A DNA stretch of 64,000 bases from an uncultured Bacteroides sp. (lineage in GTDB: Bacteria; Bacteroidota; Bacteroidia; Bacteroidales; Bacteroidaceae). The position numbers were made by a program, and so were the translations under genes. The notes under the pieces are model-generated. The model was given only the letters and a program-made list of their open reading frames with translations. It had not been told where the DNA came from and did not search any database. This document shows, in pieces, positions 27,742-35,660 of the stretch. Within the stretch, counting starts at the first letter, position 1. Every line of letters starts with the position of its first letter. The stretch spans positions 1 through 64,000 of the forward strand of contig CASDXG010000060.1 in assembly GCA_949285025.1 (NCBI GenBank). Direction: 5' to 3'.

Positions 27742-27855
27742 TTATTCTTTTTTGCATAGTGTAGAATCTGTTTTCGGGCTCTGTTTGTTGCAGGCAGACA
27801 ATATGGCCATCGTTGCAAGTACTATTCGGAGATTATTCTTTAAATAATGTTTCAT
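27742..27855 (-). CDS. Small putative lipoprotein ORF, possibly truncated
   Basis: Within the 437-bp gap 27513-27949 a 37-codon minus-strand ORF starts at 27855. It has a basic start, a hydrophobic stretch and a lipobox ILSAC, then a short polar tail. An exact -7 box lies at 27889-27882 in the right place. If one base is skipped at the run of six A just before the stop, reading continues for about 24 more codons (KNKLSMAGMNLRVPASYLN...) to a TGA. It may be a genuine tiny lipoprotein, or the remains of a larger one after a frameshift. No function can be given. Confidence 0.35.
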   Translation of the reverse strand: MKHYLKNNLRIVLATMAILSACNKQSPKTDSTLCKKE

Positions 27856-27881
27856 AATTAGGCCGGATATTATTTTATCCT

Positions 27882-27889
27882 CAAAAATA
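27882..27889 (-). promoter_or_regulatory. Candidate -7 box for the small lipoprotein ORF
   Basis: TATTTTTG on the minus strand, 26 bp before the ORF start at 27855. No -33 box at normal spacing. Confidence 0.35.
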
Positions 27890-27952
27890 GCAATTAAATC
27901 TGATATTTTTTCTTTTCTTTGCAATCAGAAAAACAAATGAATAGATAAATTG

Positions 27953-28777
27953 ATGATAGCAGGTATAGTATGGGATGTGGATCCCGTAATGATTCATATC
28001 GGTCATTTTGCCATTCGCTGGTATAGTTTGATGTGGGCTTTGGGGTTTATCCTGGCTTATGAGATGACAGCCCGTTTGTTTAAAAAGGAACGCTATCCCG
28101 ACGGTTGGGTAGACAAGTTGTTTATGTACTGTTTCATCAGTACGATAGTCGGTGCGCGTTTGGGGCACTGTCTGTTTTATGACCCGAAATATTACTTGTC
28201 AAATCCGATTGAAATCCTGAAGATTTGGGAAGGCGGCTTGGCCAGTCATGGCGGAGTATTCCTTTTGATACTCGCGTTGGTGTGGTATTCCAGAAAAGTT
28301 ACGAGGAAAAGTGTCTGGTGGCTTTTCGACAGATTGATTCCGGCTGTGGCTGTCGTTTGTTTTTGTATCCGTTTCGGGAACCTGATGAATTCGGAAATTT
28401 TTGGTTATCCTACGACCCTGCCATGGGGATTCGAGTTCGTTCGTTCTCGTGAGTGGCAGGAGTTGTATAATCAGAACGGAGCGGCACAGGCATGTCATCC
28501 CACGCAGATTTATGAAATGATGTATTGTTTTGTTGCATTCCTCGTGTCATGGGTTATGTATCATCGTTATCATTTGCAAAAACATGTCGGGCTTATAACA
28601 GGAGTTTCACTGCTTATTTTCTTTGGTGCGAGATTTGGTCTGGAATTTATGAAGAATCCTCAGGTCGCTGCTGAAGAAAGCATGGCATTAAATATAGGGC
28701 AGTTGCTGAGCCTTCCATTGATATTGCTGGGCATTTATCTTATTGTTGCGAGCAAGAAGCGCAAAGAGAGTTATTAA
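27953..28777 (+). CDS. lgt: Prolipoprotein diacylglyceryl transferase
   Basis: A 274-residue inner-membrane enzyme that transfers diacylglycerol from phosphatidylglycerol to the lipobox cysteine of prolipoproteins, the first step in lipoprotein maturation. Motifs: MIHIGHFAIRWYSLMW near the N-terminus, ASHGGVF, the Lgt signature IRFGNLMNSEIFG, and HPTQIYE. Seven or so membrane segments are visible. I place the start at the ATG at 27953; a TTG directly before it (27950) is also open. GH36 follows 36 bp later. Linkage to glycosidase genes is probably incidental, although many enzymes in this window are lipoproteins. Confidence 0.94.
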   Translation: MIAGIVWDVDPVMIHIGHFAIRWYSLMWALGFILAYEMTARLFKKERYPDGWVDKLFMYCFISTIVGARLGHCLFYDPKYYLSNPIEILKIWEGGLASHGGVFLLILALVWYSRKVTRKSVWWLFDRLIPAVAVVCFCIRFGNLMNSEIFGYPTTLPWGFEFVRSREWQELYNQNGAAQACHPTQIYEMMYCFVAFLVSWVMYHRYHLQKHVGLITGVSLLIFFGARFGLEFMKNPQVAAEESMALNIGQLLSLPLILLGIYLIVASKKRKESY

Positions 28778-28813
28778 AAGAAGAATTATATATAATGAAA
28801 TAAATAAGGTACC

Positions 28814-30985
28814 ATGAAACATTTTATTCTGACATTATTATGCTTGTTGTCGGTCGCTTTGAAAAGTGTGGCCGGAGAACAGAAAATTATTCGTATTTCT
28901 ACCAATCAGATCGATTTGATTCTTCAGGTTGCAGACAACGGGCGTTTGTATCAAACGTATTTAGGTGATAAACTGTTGCATGAAACCGATGTAAAGGCTC
29001 TTGCTGATAATAAAGCAGGTCAGCAAGGTTGGGAAGTTTATAGCGGTTCGGGAAATGAAGATTATTTTGAGCCGGCTATTGCCGTAACGCATAATGATGG
29101 TAATCCGTCTACATGGTTGTATTACGTATCTTCCTCTTCTCATGCAGTAGAAGGTGGAGTTCAAACCGATATAACTTTACGCGACAATCGTTATCCGGTT
29201 GATGTCGTGTTGCACTATGTTGCTTATCCTGCAGAAAATGTAATTAAAACTTGGAGTGAGATTTCGCATCGGGAGAAGAAACCGATATCGTTGTCTCGAT
29301 ATGCATCAACCATGTTATATTTTTGCCGTTCTGCATATTATCTGACTGAATTCAGCGGTGACTGGGCGAAAGAAGTGCAAATGAGCAGCCAGCAATTGCA
29401 TTATGGAAAGAAGATTATCGATACGAAGTTAGGTAGCCGTTCCGCGATGCATGTTTCTCCGTTCTTTTTGCTGGGTTTGGGTGAGCCGGTAAGTGAGAGT
29501 GAAGGTGATGTCTTGATTGGTACATTGGGCTGGACGGGTAACTTCCGTTTTACCTTCGAAGTTGACAATTTAGGAAATCTTCGGGTAATTCCGGCAATTA
29601 ATCCGTATGCTTCATCGTATGAATTAGAGAAAGATGTTCCGTTCATTACTCCGGAATTTATCTTTACCCTCAGTAAAGGCGCGGGAGAAGGTAGCCGTAA
29701 TTTGCAGGAATGGGCACGTAATTATCAATTGAAAGAAGGGAAGTCTCCCCGAATGAGTTTATTGAATAATTGGGAAAATACCTATTTTGACTTCAATCAG
29801 GAAAAGCTTGTCGGCTTAATGAAGGAGGCAAAAGATCTGGGCGTTGACATGTTTTTATTGGATGATGGATGGTTTGGAAATAAATATCCTCGTAATAATG
29901 ACCAGGCAGGTTTGGGTGATTGGGATGAAAATCAGGCGAAACTTCCCGATGGATTGTCTGCTTTGACGAAAGCAGCAGGGGAATCCTGTGTTAAGTTCGG
30001 TTTGTGGATTGAGCCGGAAATGGTAAATCCGAAGAGCGAGTTGTTTGAGAAGCATCCGGAGTGGGTGATACATTATCCTAACAGAGACGCCTATTATTTC
30101 CGTAATCAGTTGGTGCTTGATTTAAGCAATCCGGAGGTACAAGACTATGTTTATGGAATTATCGACCGGTTGTTGAAGGAAAATCCCGACATCGCTTATT
30201 TCAAATGGGACTGCAACAGTCCGATAACGAATATATACTCTCCGTATCTGAAAACGAAGCAGGGAAATCTTTATATCGATTTTGTGCGTGGTCTTTACCG
30301 GGTTTTGAAACGTTTGCAGGAGAATTATCCTGATATACCAATGATGCTTTGTTCCGGAGGAGGCGGGCGTTGCGACTATGAGGCTTTGAAGTATTTTACA
30401 GAGTTCTGGTGCAGTGATAATACCGACCCGGTAGAGCGGATTTTTATTCAATGGGGATTCTCTCATATCTTCCCGGCGAAAGCTATGTGTGCTCATGTTA
30501 CGAATTGGAATAGATCAGCGTCTGTGAAATTCCGTACGGATGTTGCTTCTATGTGTAAGCTGGGCTTTGATATAGGATTAAAGGATTTGACGGACGATGA
30601 AATAGCGTATTGTCGTTTGGCTGTTTCGAATTGGGAACGTTTGCAGCCGGTTATTATGGATGGGGAACAGTATCGTTTGGTTTCACCTTACGAGACCAAT
30701 CATATGGCTGTGAATTATGTTGGAAAAGATAAACGGGCGGCAGTGTTGTTTGTTTACGATATTTATCCGCGTTATCAGGAAAAACTTTTGCCTGTAAAAT
30801 TACAGGGCCTGGACCCGGATAAGCGGTATAAGGTAGAAGAAATTAACTTGATGCCGGGAACTTCATCGGGGCTTCGGACCAACGGAAAAGTTTTCTCGGG
30901 CGATTATCTGATGAAGGTTGGACTTGATGTCTTTGAGTGTCGGCAACTTCATAGCAGGGTAATAGAATTGACAGTGCAGGAATAA
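28814..30985 (+). CDS. GH36 alpha-galactosidase
   Basis: A 723-residue retaining alpha-galactosidase with a signal peptide (cleavage near KSVAG). An N-terminal beta-supersandwich (about 25-320) is followed by a TIM barrel and a C-terminal beta domain. Barrel motifs are LLDDGWFGN (348-356), FGLWIEPEMVNP (395-406), the nucleophile motif FKWDCN with Asp466, and the acid/base motif SDNTD at 534-538 with Asp535 the likely acid. It would release galactose from melibiose, raffinose or galactosylated polysaccharides. It is followed at short spacing by a sugar transporter and a sugar kinase, suggesting a small catabolic operon. Confidence 0.94.
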   Translation: MKHFILTLLCLLSVALKSVAGEQKIIRISTNQIDLILQVADNGRLYQTYLGDKLLHETDVKALADNKAGQQGWEVYSGSGNEDYFEPAIAVTHNDGNPSTWLYYVSSSSHAVEGGVQTDITLRDNRYPVDVVLHYVAYPAENVIKTWSEISHREKKPISLSRYASTMLYFCRSAYYLTEFSGDWAKEVQMSSQQLHYGKKIIDTKLGSRSAMHVSPFFLLGLGEPVSESEGDVLIGTLGWTGNFRFTFEVDNLGNLRVIPAINPYASSYELEKDVPFITPEFIFTLSKGAGEGSRNLQEWARNYQLKEGKSPRMSLLNNWENTYFDFNQEKLVGLMKEAKDLGVDMFLLDDGWFGNKYPRNNDQAGLGDWDENQAKLPDGLSALTKAAGESCVKFGLWIEPEMVNPKSELFEKHPEWVIHYPNRDAYYFRNQLVLDLSNPEVQDYVYGIIDRLLKENPDIAYFKWDCNSPITNIYSPYLKTKQGNLYIDFVRGLYRVLKRLQENYPDIPMMLCSGGGGRCDYEALKYFTEFWCSDNTDPVERIFIQWGFSHIFPAKAMCAHVTNWNRSASVKFRTDVASMCKLGFDIGLKDLTDDEIAYCRLAVSNWERLQPVIMDGEQYRLVSPYETNHMAVNYVGKDKRAAVLFVYDIYPRYQEKLLPVKLQGLDPDKRYKVEEINLMPGTSSGLRTNGKVFSGDYLMKVGLDVFECRQLHSRVIELTVQE

Positions 30986-31000
30986 TAAGGAGAATAAACA

Positions 31001-32164
31001 ATGGAAGCAACAAATAAAGTGAGATATGGAATTTTAATTCCGGTGATGCTTTGCTTTTTTGCAATGGGCTTTGTTGACCTGGTTGGCATTGCATCAAATT
31101 ATGTGAAGGCAGATTTAGGCTTGTCGGATGCGCAAGCTAATATATTCCCTTCGTTGGTCTTTTTCTGGTTCCTGATATTTTCCGTTCCCACCGGCGTTCT
31201 GATGAACAAGATAGGTCGGAGGAAAACGGTTTTATTAAGTCTTGTCGTTACCTTTTTGTCGTTGCTGTTGCCGATATTCCACGATGGCTATTGGGTGATG
31301 CTTATTTCATTTTCTCTTTTGGGTATCGGGAATGCTTTGATGCAGACGTCCTTAAATCCGTTGTTGAGCAATGTTATCAGAGGAAATAAACTGGCCAGTT
31401 CTCTTACATTCGGGCAGTTTATTAAAGCCATCGCTTCATTCCTTGCGCCATATATAGCAATGTGGGGAGCCACACATGCAATACCAGACTTTGGTTTGGG
31501 CTGGCGTGTTTTGTTTCCCATATATATGATTATAGCCATAGTTGTAATTATATGGCTGGGATTGACAAGCATTGAAGAAGAACAACCGGATAGGGCTTCC
31601 GGCTTTATTGCCTGTTTTAAGCTGCTGGGACGCCCGTTTATCCTGTTATGTTTTATCGGAATTATATGTCATGTGGGTATTGATGTGGGGACGAATACGA
31701 CGGCTCCGAAAATTTTGATGGAGCGTTTGGGTATTACACTTGAAGAGGCCGGTTTTGCTGCCAGTCTGTATTTTATTTTCCGAACGATAGGATGTCTTTC
31801 CGGGGCGGTGATATTGCAGAAGGTTTCGTCTAAGTCGTTTTTTGTCATAAGCGTACTGTTCATGCTTTTGGCAATGATCATATTGTTGACGTCCGAGACA
31901 AAGAATATGCTTTATTTTGCTTTGGCTTTGATCGGACTGGGTAATTCCAATGTCTTTTCCATTGTTTTCTCTCAGGCATTATTGTCTATTCCGGATAAGA
32001 AAAACGAAATATCCGGACTGATGATTATGGGATTGTTTGGCGGAACGGTATTTCCTTTGCTTATGGGATTTGCGAGTGATGCTGTAGGGCAAAACGGTGC
32101 TGTGATTGTAATGGCGATAGGTGTTCTTTATTTGCTGTTTTATACATTAAAGATAAAATATTAA
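31001..32164 (+). CDS. MFS sugar transporter (FucP/GlcP-like)
   Basis: A 387-residue inner-membrane protein with about twelve hydrophobic segments and the MFS loop motif GVLMNKIGRRKTVLL between helices 2 and 3. It resembles the Bacteroides monosaccharide/H+ symporters often encoded beside a fructokinase. A Shine-Dalgarno-like AAGGAG (30987-30992) precedes the ATG. It lies 15 bp after GH36 and 15 bp before the kinase, so the three are almost certainly one operon: hydrolysis in the periplasm, import, then phosphorylation. The transported sugar cannot be identified. Confidence 0.88.
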   Translation: MEATNKVRYGILIPVMLCFFAMGFVDLVGIASNYVKADLGLSDAQANIFPSLVFFWFLIFSVPTGVLMNKIGRRKTVLLSLVVTFLSLLLPIFHDGYWVMLISFSLLGIGNALMQTSLNPLLSNVIRGNKLASSLTFGQFIKAIASFLAPYIAMWGATHAIPDFGLGWRVLFPIYMIIAIVVIIWLGLTSIEEEQPDRASGFIACFKLLGRPFILLCFIGIICHVGIDVGTNTTAPKILMERLGITLEEAGFAASLYFIFRTIGCLSGAVILQKVSSKSFFVISVLFMLLAMIILLTSETKNMLYFALALIGLGNSNVFSIVFSQALLSIPDKKNEISGLMIMGLFGGTVFPLLMGFASDAVGQNGAVIVMAIGVLYLLFYTLKIKY

Positions 32165-32179
32165 TTTTTGTAGAATATT

Positions 32180-33067
32180 ATGAGCGATATTGTTGTAGGT
32201 ATGGGAGAACTCTTGTGGGACATGCTCCCAGAGGGGAAAAAACTTGGTGGTGCTCCTGCTAATTTTGCGTATCACATGTCACAATTTGGTTTCGACAGCC
32301 GTGTCGTGAGTGCGGTAGGTGATGATAAATTGGGGAAGGAGATATTGGAAGGCTTGCAGGAGAAAAAATTGAATTGCATGATTGAGGTTGTTCCTTACCC
32401 GACAGGAACGGTACAAGTAGACCTTGACGAAGCAGGGATGCCGCGTTATGACATCAAAGAAGGAGTTGCGTGGGACAATATTCCTTACACAAATGCACTG
32501 GAAGGCTTGGCAAAAAACGTGAAAGCTGTTTGCTTCGGCTCTTTGGCACAGCGGAGCGCAGTATCGGGTGCGACGATAGGACATTTTTTAGATTCCATGT
32601 CGGCTGATGAGACTGTATTGAAGATTTTCGATATAAATTTGCGACAGGGATTTTATACGCCGGAAGTATTGTGCAGATCTTTCGAGAAATGTAATATCTT
32701 AAAAATAAACGATGAGGAACTTGTGACGGTGAGTCGTTTGTTTGGTTATCCGGGAATAGACCTGCAAGATAAGTGCTGGATTCTTTTGGCGAAATATAAT
32801 CTGAAGATGCTGATACTGACATGTGGGGTGAATGGAAGTTATGTCTTCTTGCCTGGAAAAGTATCTTTTGTAGAGACGCCGAAAGTGGAAGTCGCAGATA
32901 CGGTAGGGGCTGGCGATTCTTTTACGGCGGCATTTGTTTCTGCTATCCTGAAAGGGATGCCGGTTGAAGAGGCACATAAATTGGCTGTTGAGGTTTCTGC
33001 TTATGTTTGTACGCAGAATGGGGCCATGCCGCTGCTTCCGAAATCATTAAAAGCCCGGTTACTTTGA
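32180..33067 (+). CDS. PfkB-family carbohydrate kinase (fructokinase-like)
   Basis: A 295-residue ribokinase-fold kinase. The N-terminal sugar-binding part has GELLWDMLPEGKKLGGAPANFA, close to bacterial fructokinases. The C-terminal signature DTVGAGDSFTAAF contains the catalytic Asp and the anion hole. It would phosphorylate the imported sugar (fructose or a similar hexose) with ATP in the cytoplasm. It follows the transporter directly. Confidence 0.88.
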   Translation: MSDIVVGMGELLWDMLPEGKKLGGAPANFAYHMSQFGFDSRVVSAVGDDKLGKEILEGLQEKKLNCMIEVVPYPTGTVQVDLDEAGMPRYDIKEGVAWDNIPYTNALEGLAKNVKAVCFGSLAQRSAVSGATIGHFLDSMSADETVLKIFDINLRQGFYTPEVLCRSFEKCNILKINDEELVTVSRLFGYPGIDLQDKCWILLAKYNLKMLILTCGVNGSYVFLPGKVSFVETPKVEVADTVGAGDSFTAAFVSAILKGMPVEEAHKLAVEVSAYVCTQNGAMPLLPKSLKARLL

Positions 33068-33120
33068 CAGAATACGCCGGGTCGTTTTTGGGGAAAACTT
33101 AGGAAAAAAGGATTGAAAGA

Positions 33121-33765
33121 ATGAGACGGATTTTATCAATGCTCGGATTGTTTTGCATCATATCATTGCATGCCCAGAATCTGAGGGAGTTGTTTGTTGC
33201 CATGCCCGATTCTTTGTCTCCCCTGCTTACTGCGATAAATCGTGCCGATTTCGGGGACTTCCTGGATTCTAATATGAAAGCAGAGGTGAAGAATCGATTT
33301 GACAGACCGTCAGAAATGTTGAGAATGACGGATGATTATTTGCTCTTACGGATGAGTTCTGCCAGTACTGTAGAAATGAAACTCTTGCCGGCTACTGATT
33401 CTACAAACGTGATATGTGTTGTCCATACTTATAAGGCTCCGGTCCCGGACAGCAAAGTTTCGTTTTATGACACGCAATGGATGAAGTTGCCGACCGAAAC
33501 GTTTCTCCGACTACCTCAAGAAGAGGATTTTTATATGCAGTCCGATTCATTGGGGAAAGCCGGCGAGTTGAAAGAACTGCGCATGCATGCTGATATGTGT
33601 TTGTCGGAAGCCTCGCTTTCAGAGCAGAGTGATTCTTTGAAATTTGTATATACTACTCCCTCTTATATGGATGAGAAAATAGCGGAAAGGATAAGGCCTT
33701 TTTTGAAACCTTCCGGAGTTTGTTTCCTGTGGATGGATGGGAAGTTTACAGAGATTAGTAACTAA
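33121..33765 (+). CDS. DUF3256 family exported protein
   Basis: A 214-residue protein with a signal peptide (MRRILSMLGLFCIISLHA, cleaved before QNLREL). The rest is a compact mixed alpha/beta protein matching DUF3256, a family of unknown function found in Bacteroidales. It lies 53 bp after the kinase and ends at its own terminator. A role in sugar use is not implied by the sequence. Confidence 0.75.
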   Translation: MRRILSMLGLFCIISLHAQNLRELFVAMPDSLSPLLTAINRADFGDFLDSNMKAEVKNRFDRPSEMLRMTDDYLLLRMSSASTVEMKLLPATDSTNVICVVHTYKAPVPDSKVSFYDTQWMKLPTETFLRLPQEEDFYMQSDSLGKAGELKELRMHADMCLSEASLSEQSDSLKFVYTTPSYMDEKIAERIRPFLKPSGVCFLWMDGKFTEISN

Positions 33766-33785
33766 AGCGAACGAATTCGGGTAAG

Positions 33786-33814
33786 ACTCTTCTTTTATCG
33801 AGAAGAGTTTTTTT
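33786..33814 (+). terminator. Rho-independent terminator after the DUF3256 gene
   Basis: ACTCTTCT (33786-33793) pairs with AGAAGAGT (33801-33808), followed by a run of seven T. The rest of the gap to 34077 is AT-rich. It holds a -7 box (33950-33957) and a small inverted repeat GGAATA/TATTCC just after the expected transcription start, and no other visible gene. Confidence 0.85.
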
Positions 33815-33949
33815 ATATGCGTCGGGAAATATAAACAGATATAGTTCATTGTTCTTCATATTGTTAGGCCTTTGAGAAAAATGACGGGCGATATGTATGA
33901 AAATACATAAAAAAAGTTTAACAAGAAGAATAAACAAAAAGAAAAAGAT

Positions 33950-33957
33950 TATCTTTG
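33950..33957 (+). promoter_or_regulatory. Candidate -7 box for the LysM/M23 peptidase gene
   Basis: TATCTTTG matches TAnnTTTG. The gene would have a leader of more than 100 bases. No TTTG at the preferred -33 distance. Confidence 0.5.
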
Positions 33958-34076
33958 GAACAATTTTGTGGAATAGTATATTCCCAAACCTTAATGGAAA
34001 ATATAAATTAAAGAAAATGTAAGGGTATTCTTTTTCTTCTCAGTGTACTAATGAAAAACGTGGGAGAGGAGTAGGA

Positions 34077-35006
34077 ATGCCTTTAAAAAAGAGAAGGAGA
34101 AAAATGTCTTTTACTTGTATTAAAGCAATGGCGATCGCAATGTTGTCAATGGTCGGAGCCCATGCATGGGGGCAGGATTTGTTGGCACGTCAGGCTCCCA
34201 TCGATAAGAAGCTGAAGGCGGTCGATTCTTTAGCGCTGGTCCGTCAGATAGAGGCGGAAAAGTCTGTTTATCCGGCTTATGCACTGTATCCGGAATGGAG
34301 TAATAAGTCTGTTCATCATTTTAGCGCGAACATTCAGATTCCTGATACATTCCGTATTGATCTTACCGGTTTTTGTATGCCTACAACCCATACTAAGATT
34401 ACGTCAAAATGCGGCCCTCGCTGGAGACGTATGCATAACGGGCTTGATATAAAGGTATATATCGGCGATACGATTCGTGCGGCTTTCGATGGAAAAGTGA
34501 GAATGGTGGCATACGAACGATATGGTTATGGGAAATATGTCGTAATACGTCATGATAACGGCCTGGAAACCATTTACGGGCATTTGTCAAAGCAGATAGT
34601 AAAAGAAGATGAATATGTGAAAGCAGGCGATCCTATTGGATTAGGCGGTAATACGGGACGGTCTACCGGTTCGCATCTTCATTTTGAAACACGCTTTTTG
34701 GGTGAAGTCATAAACCCGGAATTTATGTTTGATTTCCCCAAACAGGATATCGTTAGTGACAGTTACTTGTTTATTCGTGGGGCGAATTACTATGAACGTC
34801 AACGGAAAGCAGCATTGGCTTCCCTTGCCAGTGGTAAAGGGCTTAAGACAGAAAATACAGCCATTCGTTACCATAAAGTCCGTTCGGGAGATACGCTTGG
34901 CGCCATATCGCGGAAGTATCATGTTTCGATAGACCGTTTGTGTCAGTTGAATGGAATCAAACGTACCTCAATTTTACGGAAAGGTCAGTTGCTAAGATGC
35001 TCGTGA
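34077..35006 (+). CDS. M23 metallopeptidase with C-terminal LysM domain
   Basis: A 309-residue exported cell-wall enzyme or amidase activator. The M23 (LytM) domain spans about 110-220, with zinc-binding HNGLDI and HLHFE and the stretch YGHLSKQIVKEDEYVKAGDPIG. A LysM peptidoglycan-binding domain (YHKVRSGDTLGAISRKYHVS) occupies about 262-308. The LysM is C-terminal rather than N-terminal. Two starts are possible: ATG 34077 and ATG 34104. The second follows GAAGGAG and gives a neater signal peptide (MSFTCIKAMAIAMLSMVGAHA), so the true protein may be 9 residues shorter. The zinc motifs look intact, so it could be an active endopeptidase. Confidence 0.9.
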   Translation: MPLKKRRRKMSFTCIKAMAIAMLSMVGAHAWGQDLLARQAPIDKKLKAVDSLALVRQIEAEKSVYPAYALYPEWSNKSVHHFSANIQIPDTFRIDLTGFCMPTTHTKITSKCGPRWRRMHNGLDIKVYIGDTIRAAFDGKVRMVAYERYGYGKYVVIRHDNGLETIYGHLSKQIVKEDEYVKAGDPIGLGGNTGRSTGSHLHFETRFLGEVINPEFMFDFPKQDIVSDSYLFIRGANYYERQRKAALASLASGKGLKTENTAIRYHKVRSGDTLGAISRKYHVSIDRLCQLNGIKRTSILRKGQLLRCS

Positions 35007-35028
35007 AATGAAAAAGATATAAGAAGTG

Positions 35029-35060
35029 AAGCGGAAAAGAAGATTCTTTTCCGCTTTTTT
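35029..35060 (+). terminator. Rho-independent terminator after the M23 gene
   Basis: AAGCGGAAAAG (35029-35039) pairs with CTTTTCCGCTT (35046-35056), followed by TTTT. Confidence 0.85.
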
Positions 35061-35061
35061 A

Positions 35062-35093
35062 TTGGGAGCTTCTGCGAAAAAACTGTAACTTTG
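35062..35093 (+). promoter_or_regulatory. Promoter of the DUF1599-tpiA-folE cluster
   Basis: TTG at 35062-35064 and TAACTTTG at 35086-35093, 21 bp apart, fit the Bacteroidetes promoter. Transcription would start near 35100, which favours the second ATG (35118) over the one at 35106 as start of the next gene. Confidence 0.65.
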
Positions 35094-35117
35094 TTCCTCA
35101 AATAAATGCATACGAGT

Positions 35118-35660
35118 ATGGAGGCAACCAAGCAACAATTTGAACATGTCATTGGCATCTGCAGAGATTTATTTGCGAAAAAATTGCATGACTATGGGGC
35201 TGCATGGCGTATTATGCGTCCTTCTTCGGTGACAGATCAGATTTTTATTAAGGCAAACCGCATTAGGAGCATTGAGATAAAAGGTGTCGCTTTGGTGAAT
35301 GAAGGAGTGCGGTCCGAATTTATCGGTGTTGTTAATTACGGGATTGTAGGATTGATCCAATTGGAACTGGGATATGCTGAGGTTGCCGATAAGAATGTAG
35401 AGGAAGCTTTGACGCTTTATGATAAATATGCCAAAGCCGCGTTGGAACTAATGCTTGCTAAGAATCATGATTATGATGAAGCTTGGCGCGGTATGCGCAT
35501 CACATCGTATACAGATCTGATTCTAATGAAAATCTATCGGACTAAGCAGATAGAGTCATTGAGCGGTGCGACTTTAGTGTCGGAAGGTATTGATGCCAAT
35601 TACATGGATATGATAAATTATGCGGTGTTTGCTTTAATCAAGTTGGAATTTGGAGAGTAA
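35118..35660 (+). CDS. DUF1599 domain protein, internally duplicated
   Basis: About 180 residues (an ATG 12 bases upstream would add four). The protein consists of two copies of one unit of about 70 residues. Copy 1 has KLHDYGAAWRIMRPSSVTDQ and copy 2 has KNHDYDEAWRGMRITSYTDL; each ends with a related helix (GIVGLIQLELG and AVFALIKLEFG). This is DUF1599, a conserved Bacteroidetes family whose function I do not know. It overlaps the next gene by 11 bases and starts a conserved run: DUF1599, BT_3928-type protein, tpiA, SPOR protein, folE. Confidence 0.85.
   Translation: MEATKQQFEHVIGICRDLFAKKLHDYGAAWRIMRPSSVTDQIFIKANRIRSIEIKGVALVNEGVRSEFIGVVNYGIVGLIQLELGYAEVADKNVEEALTLYDKYAKAALELMLAKNHDYDEAWRGMRITSYTDLILMKIYRTKQIESLSGATLVSEGIDANYMDMINYAVFALIKLEFGE

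Noticed and set aside
27742-27760. Programmed -1 frameshift site in the small lipoprotein ORF
   Set aside because: The six-A run is in frame as AAA AAA GAA, which is not the X XXY YYZ arrangement; the alternative product needs a +1 step.
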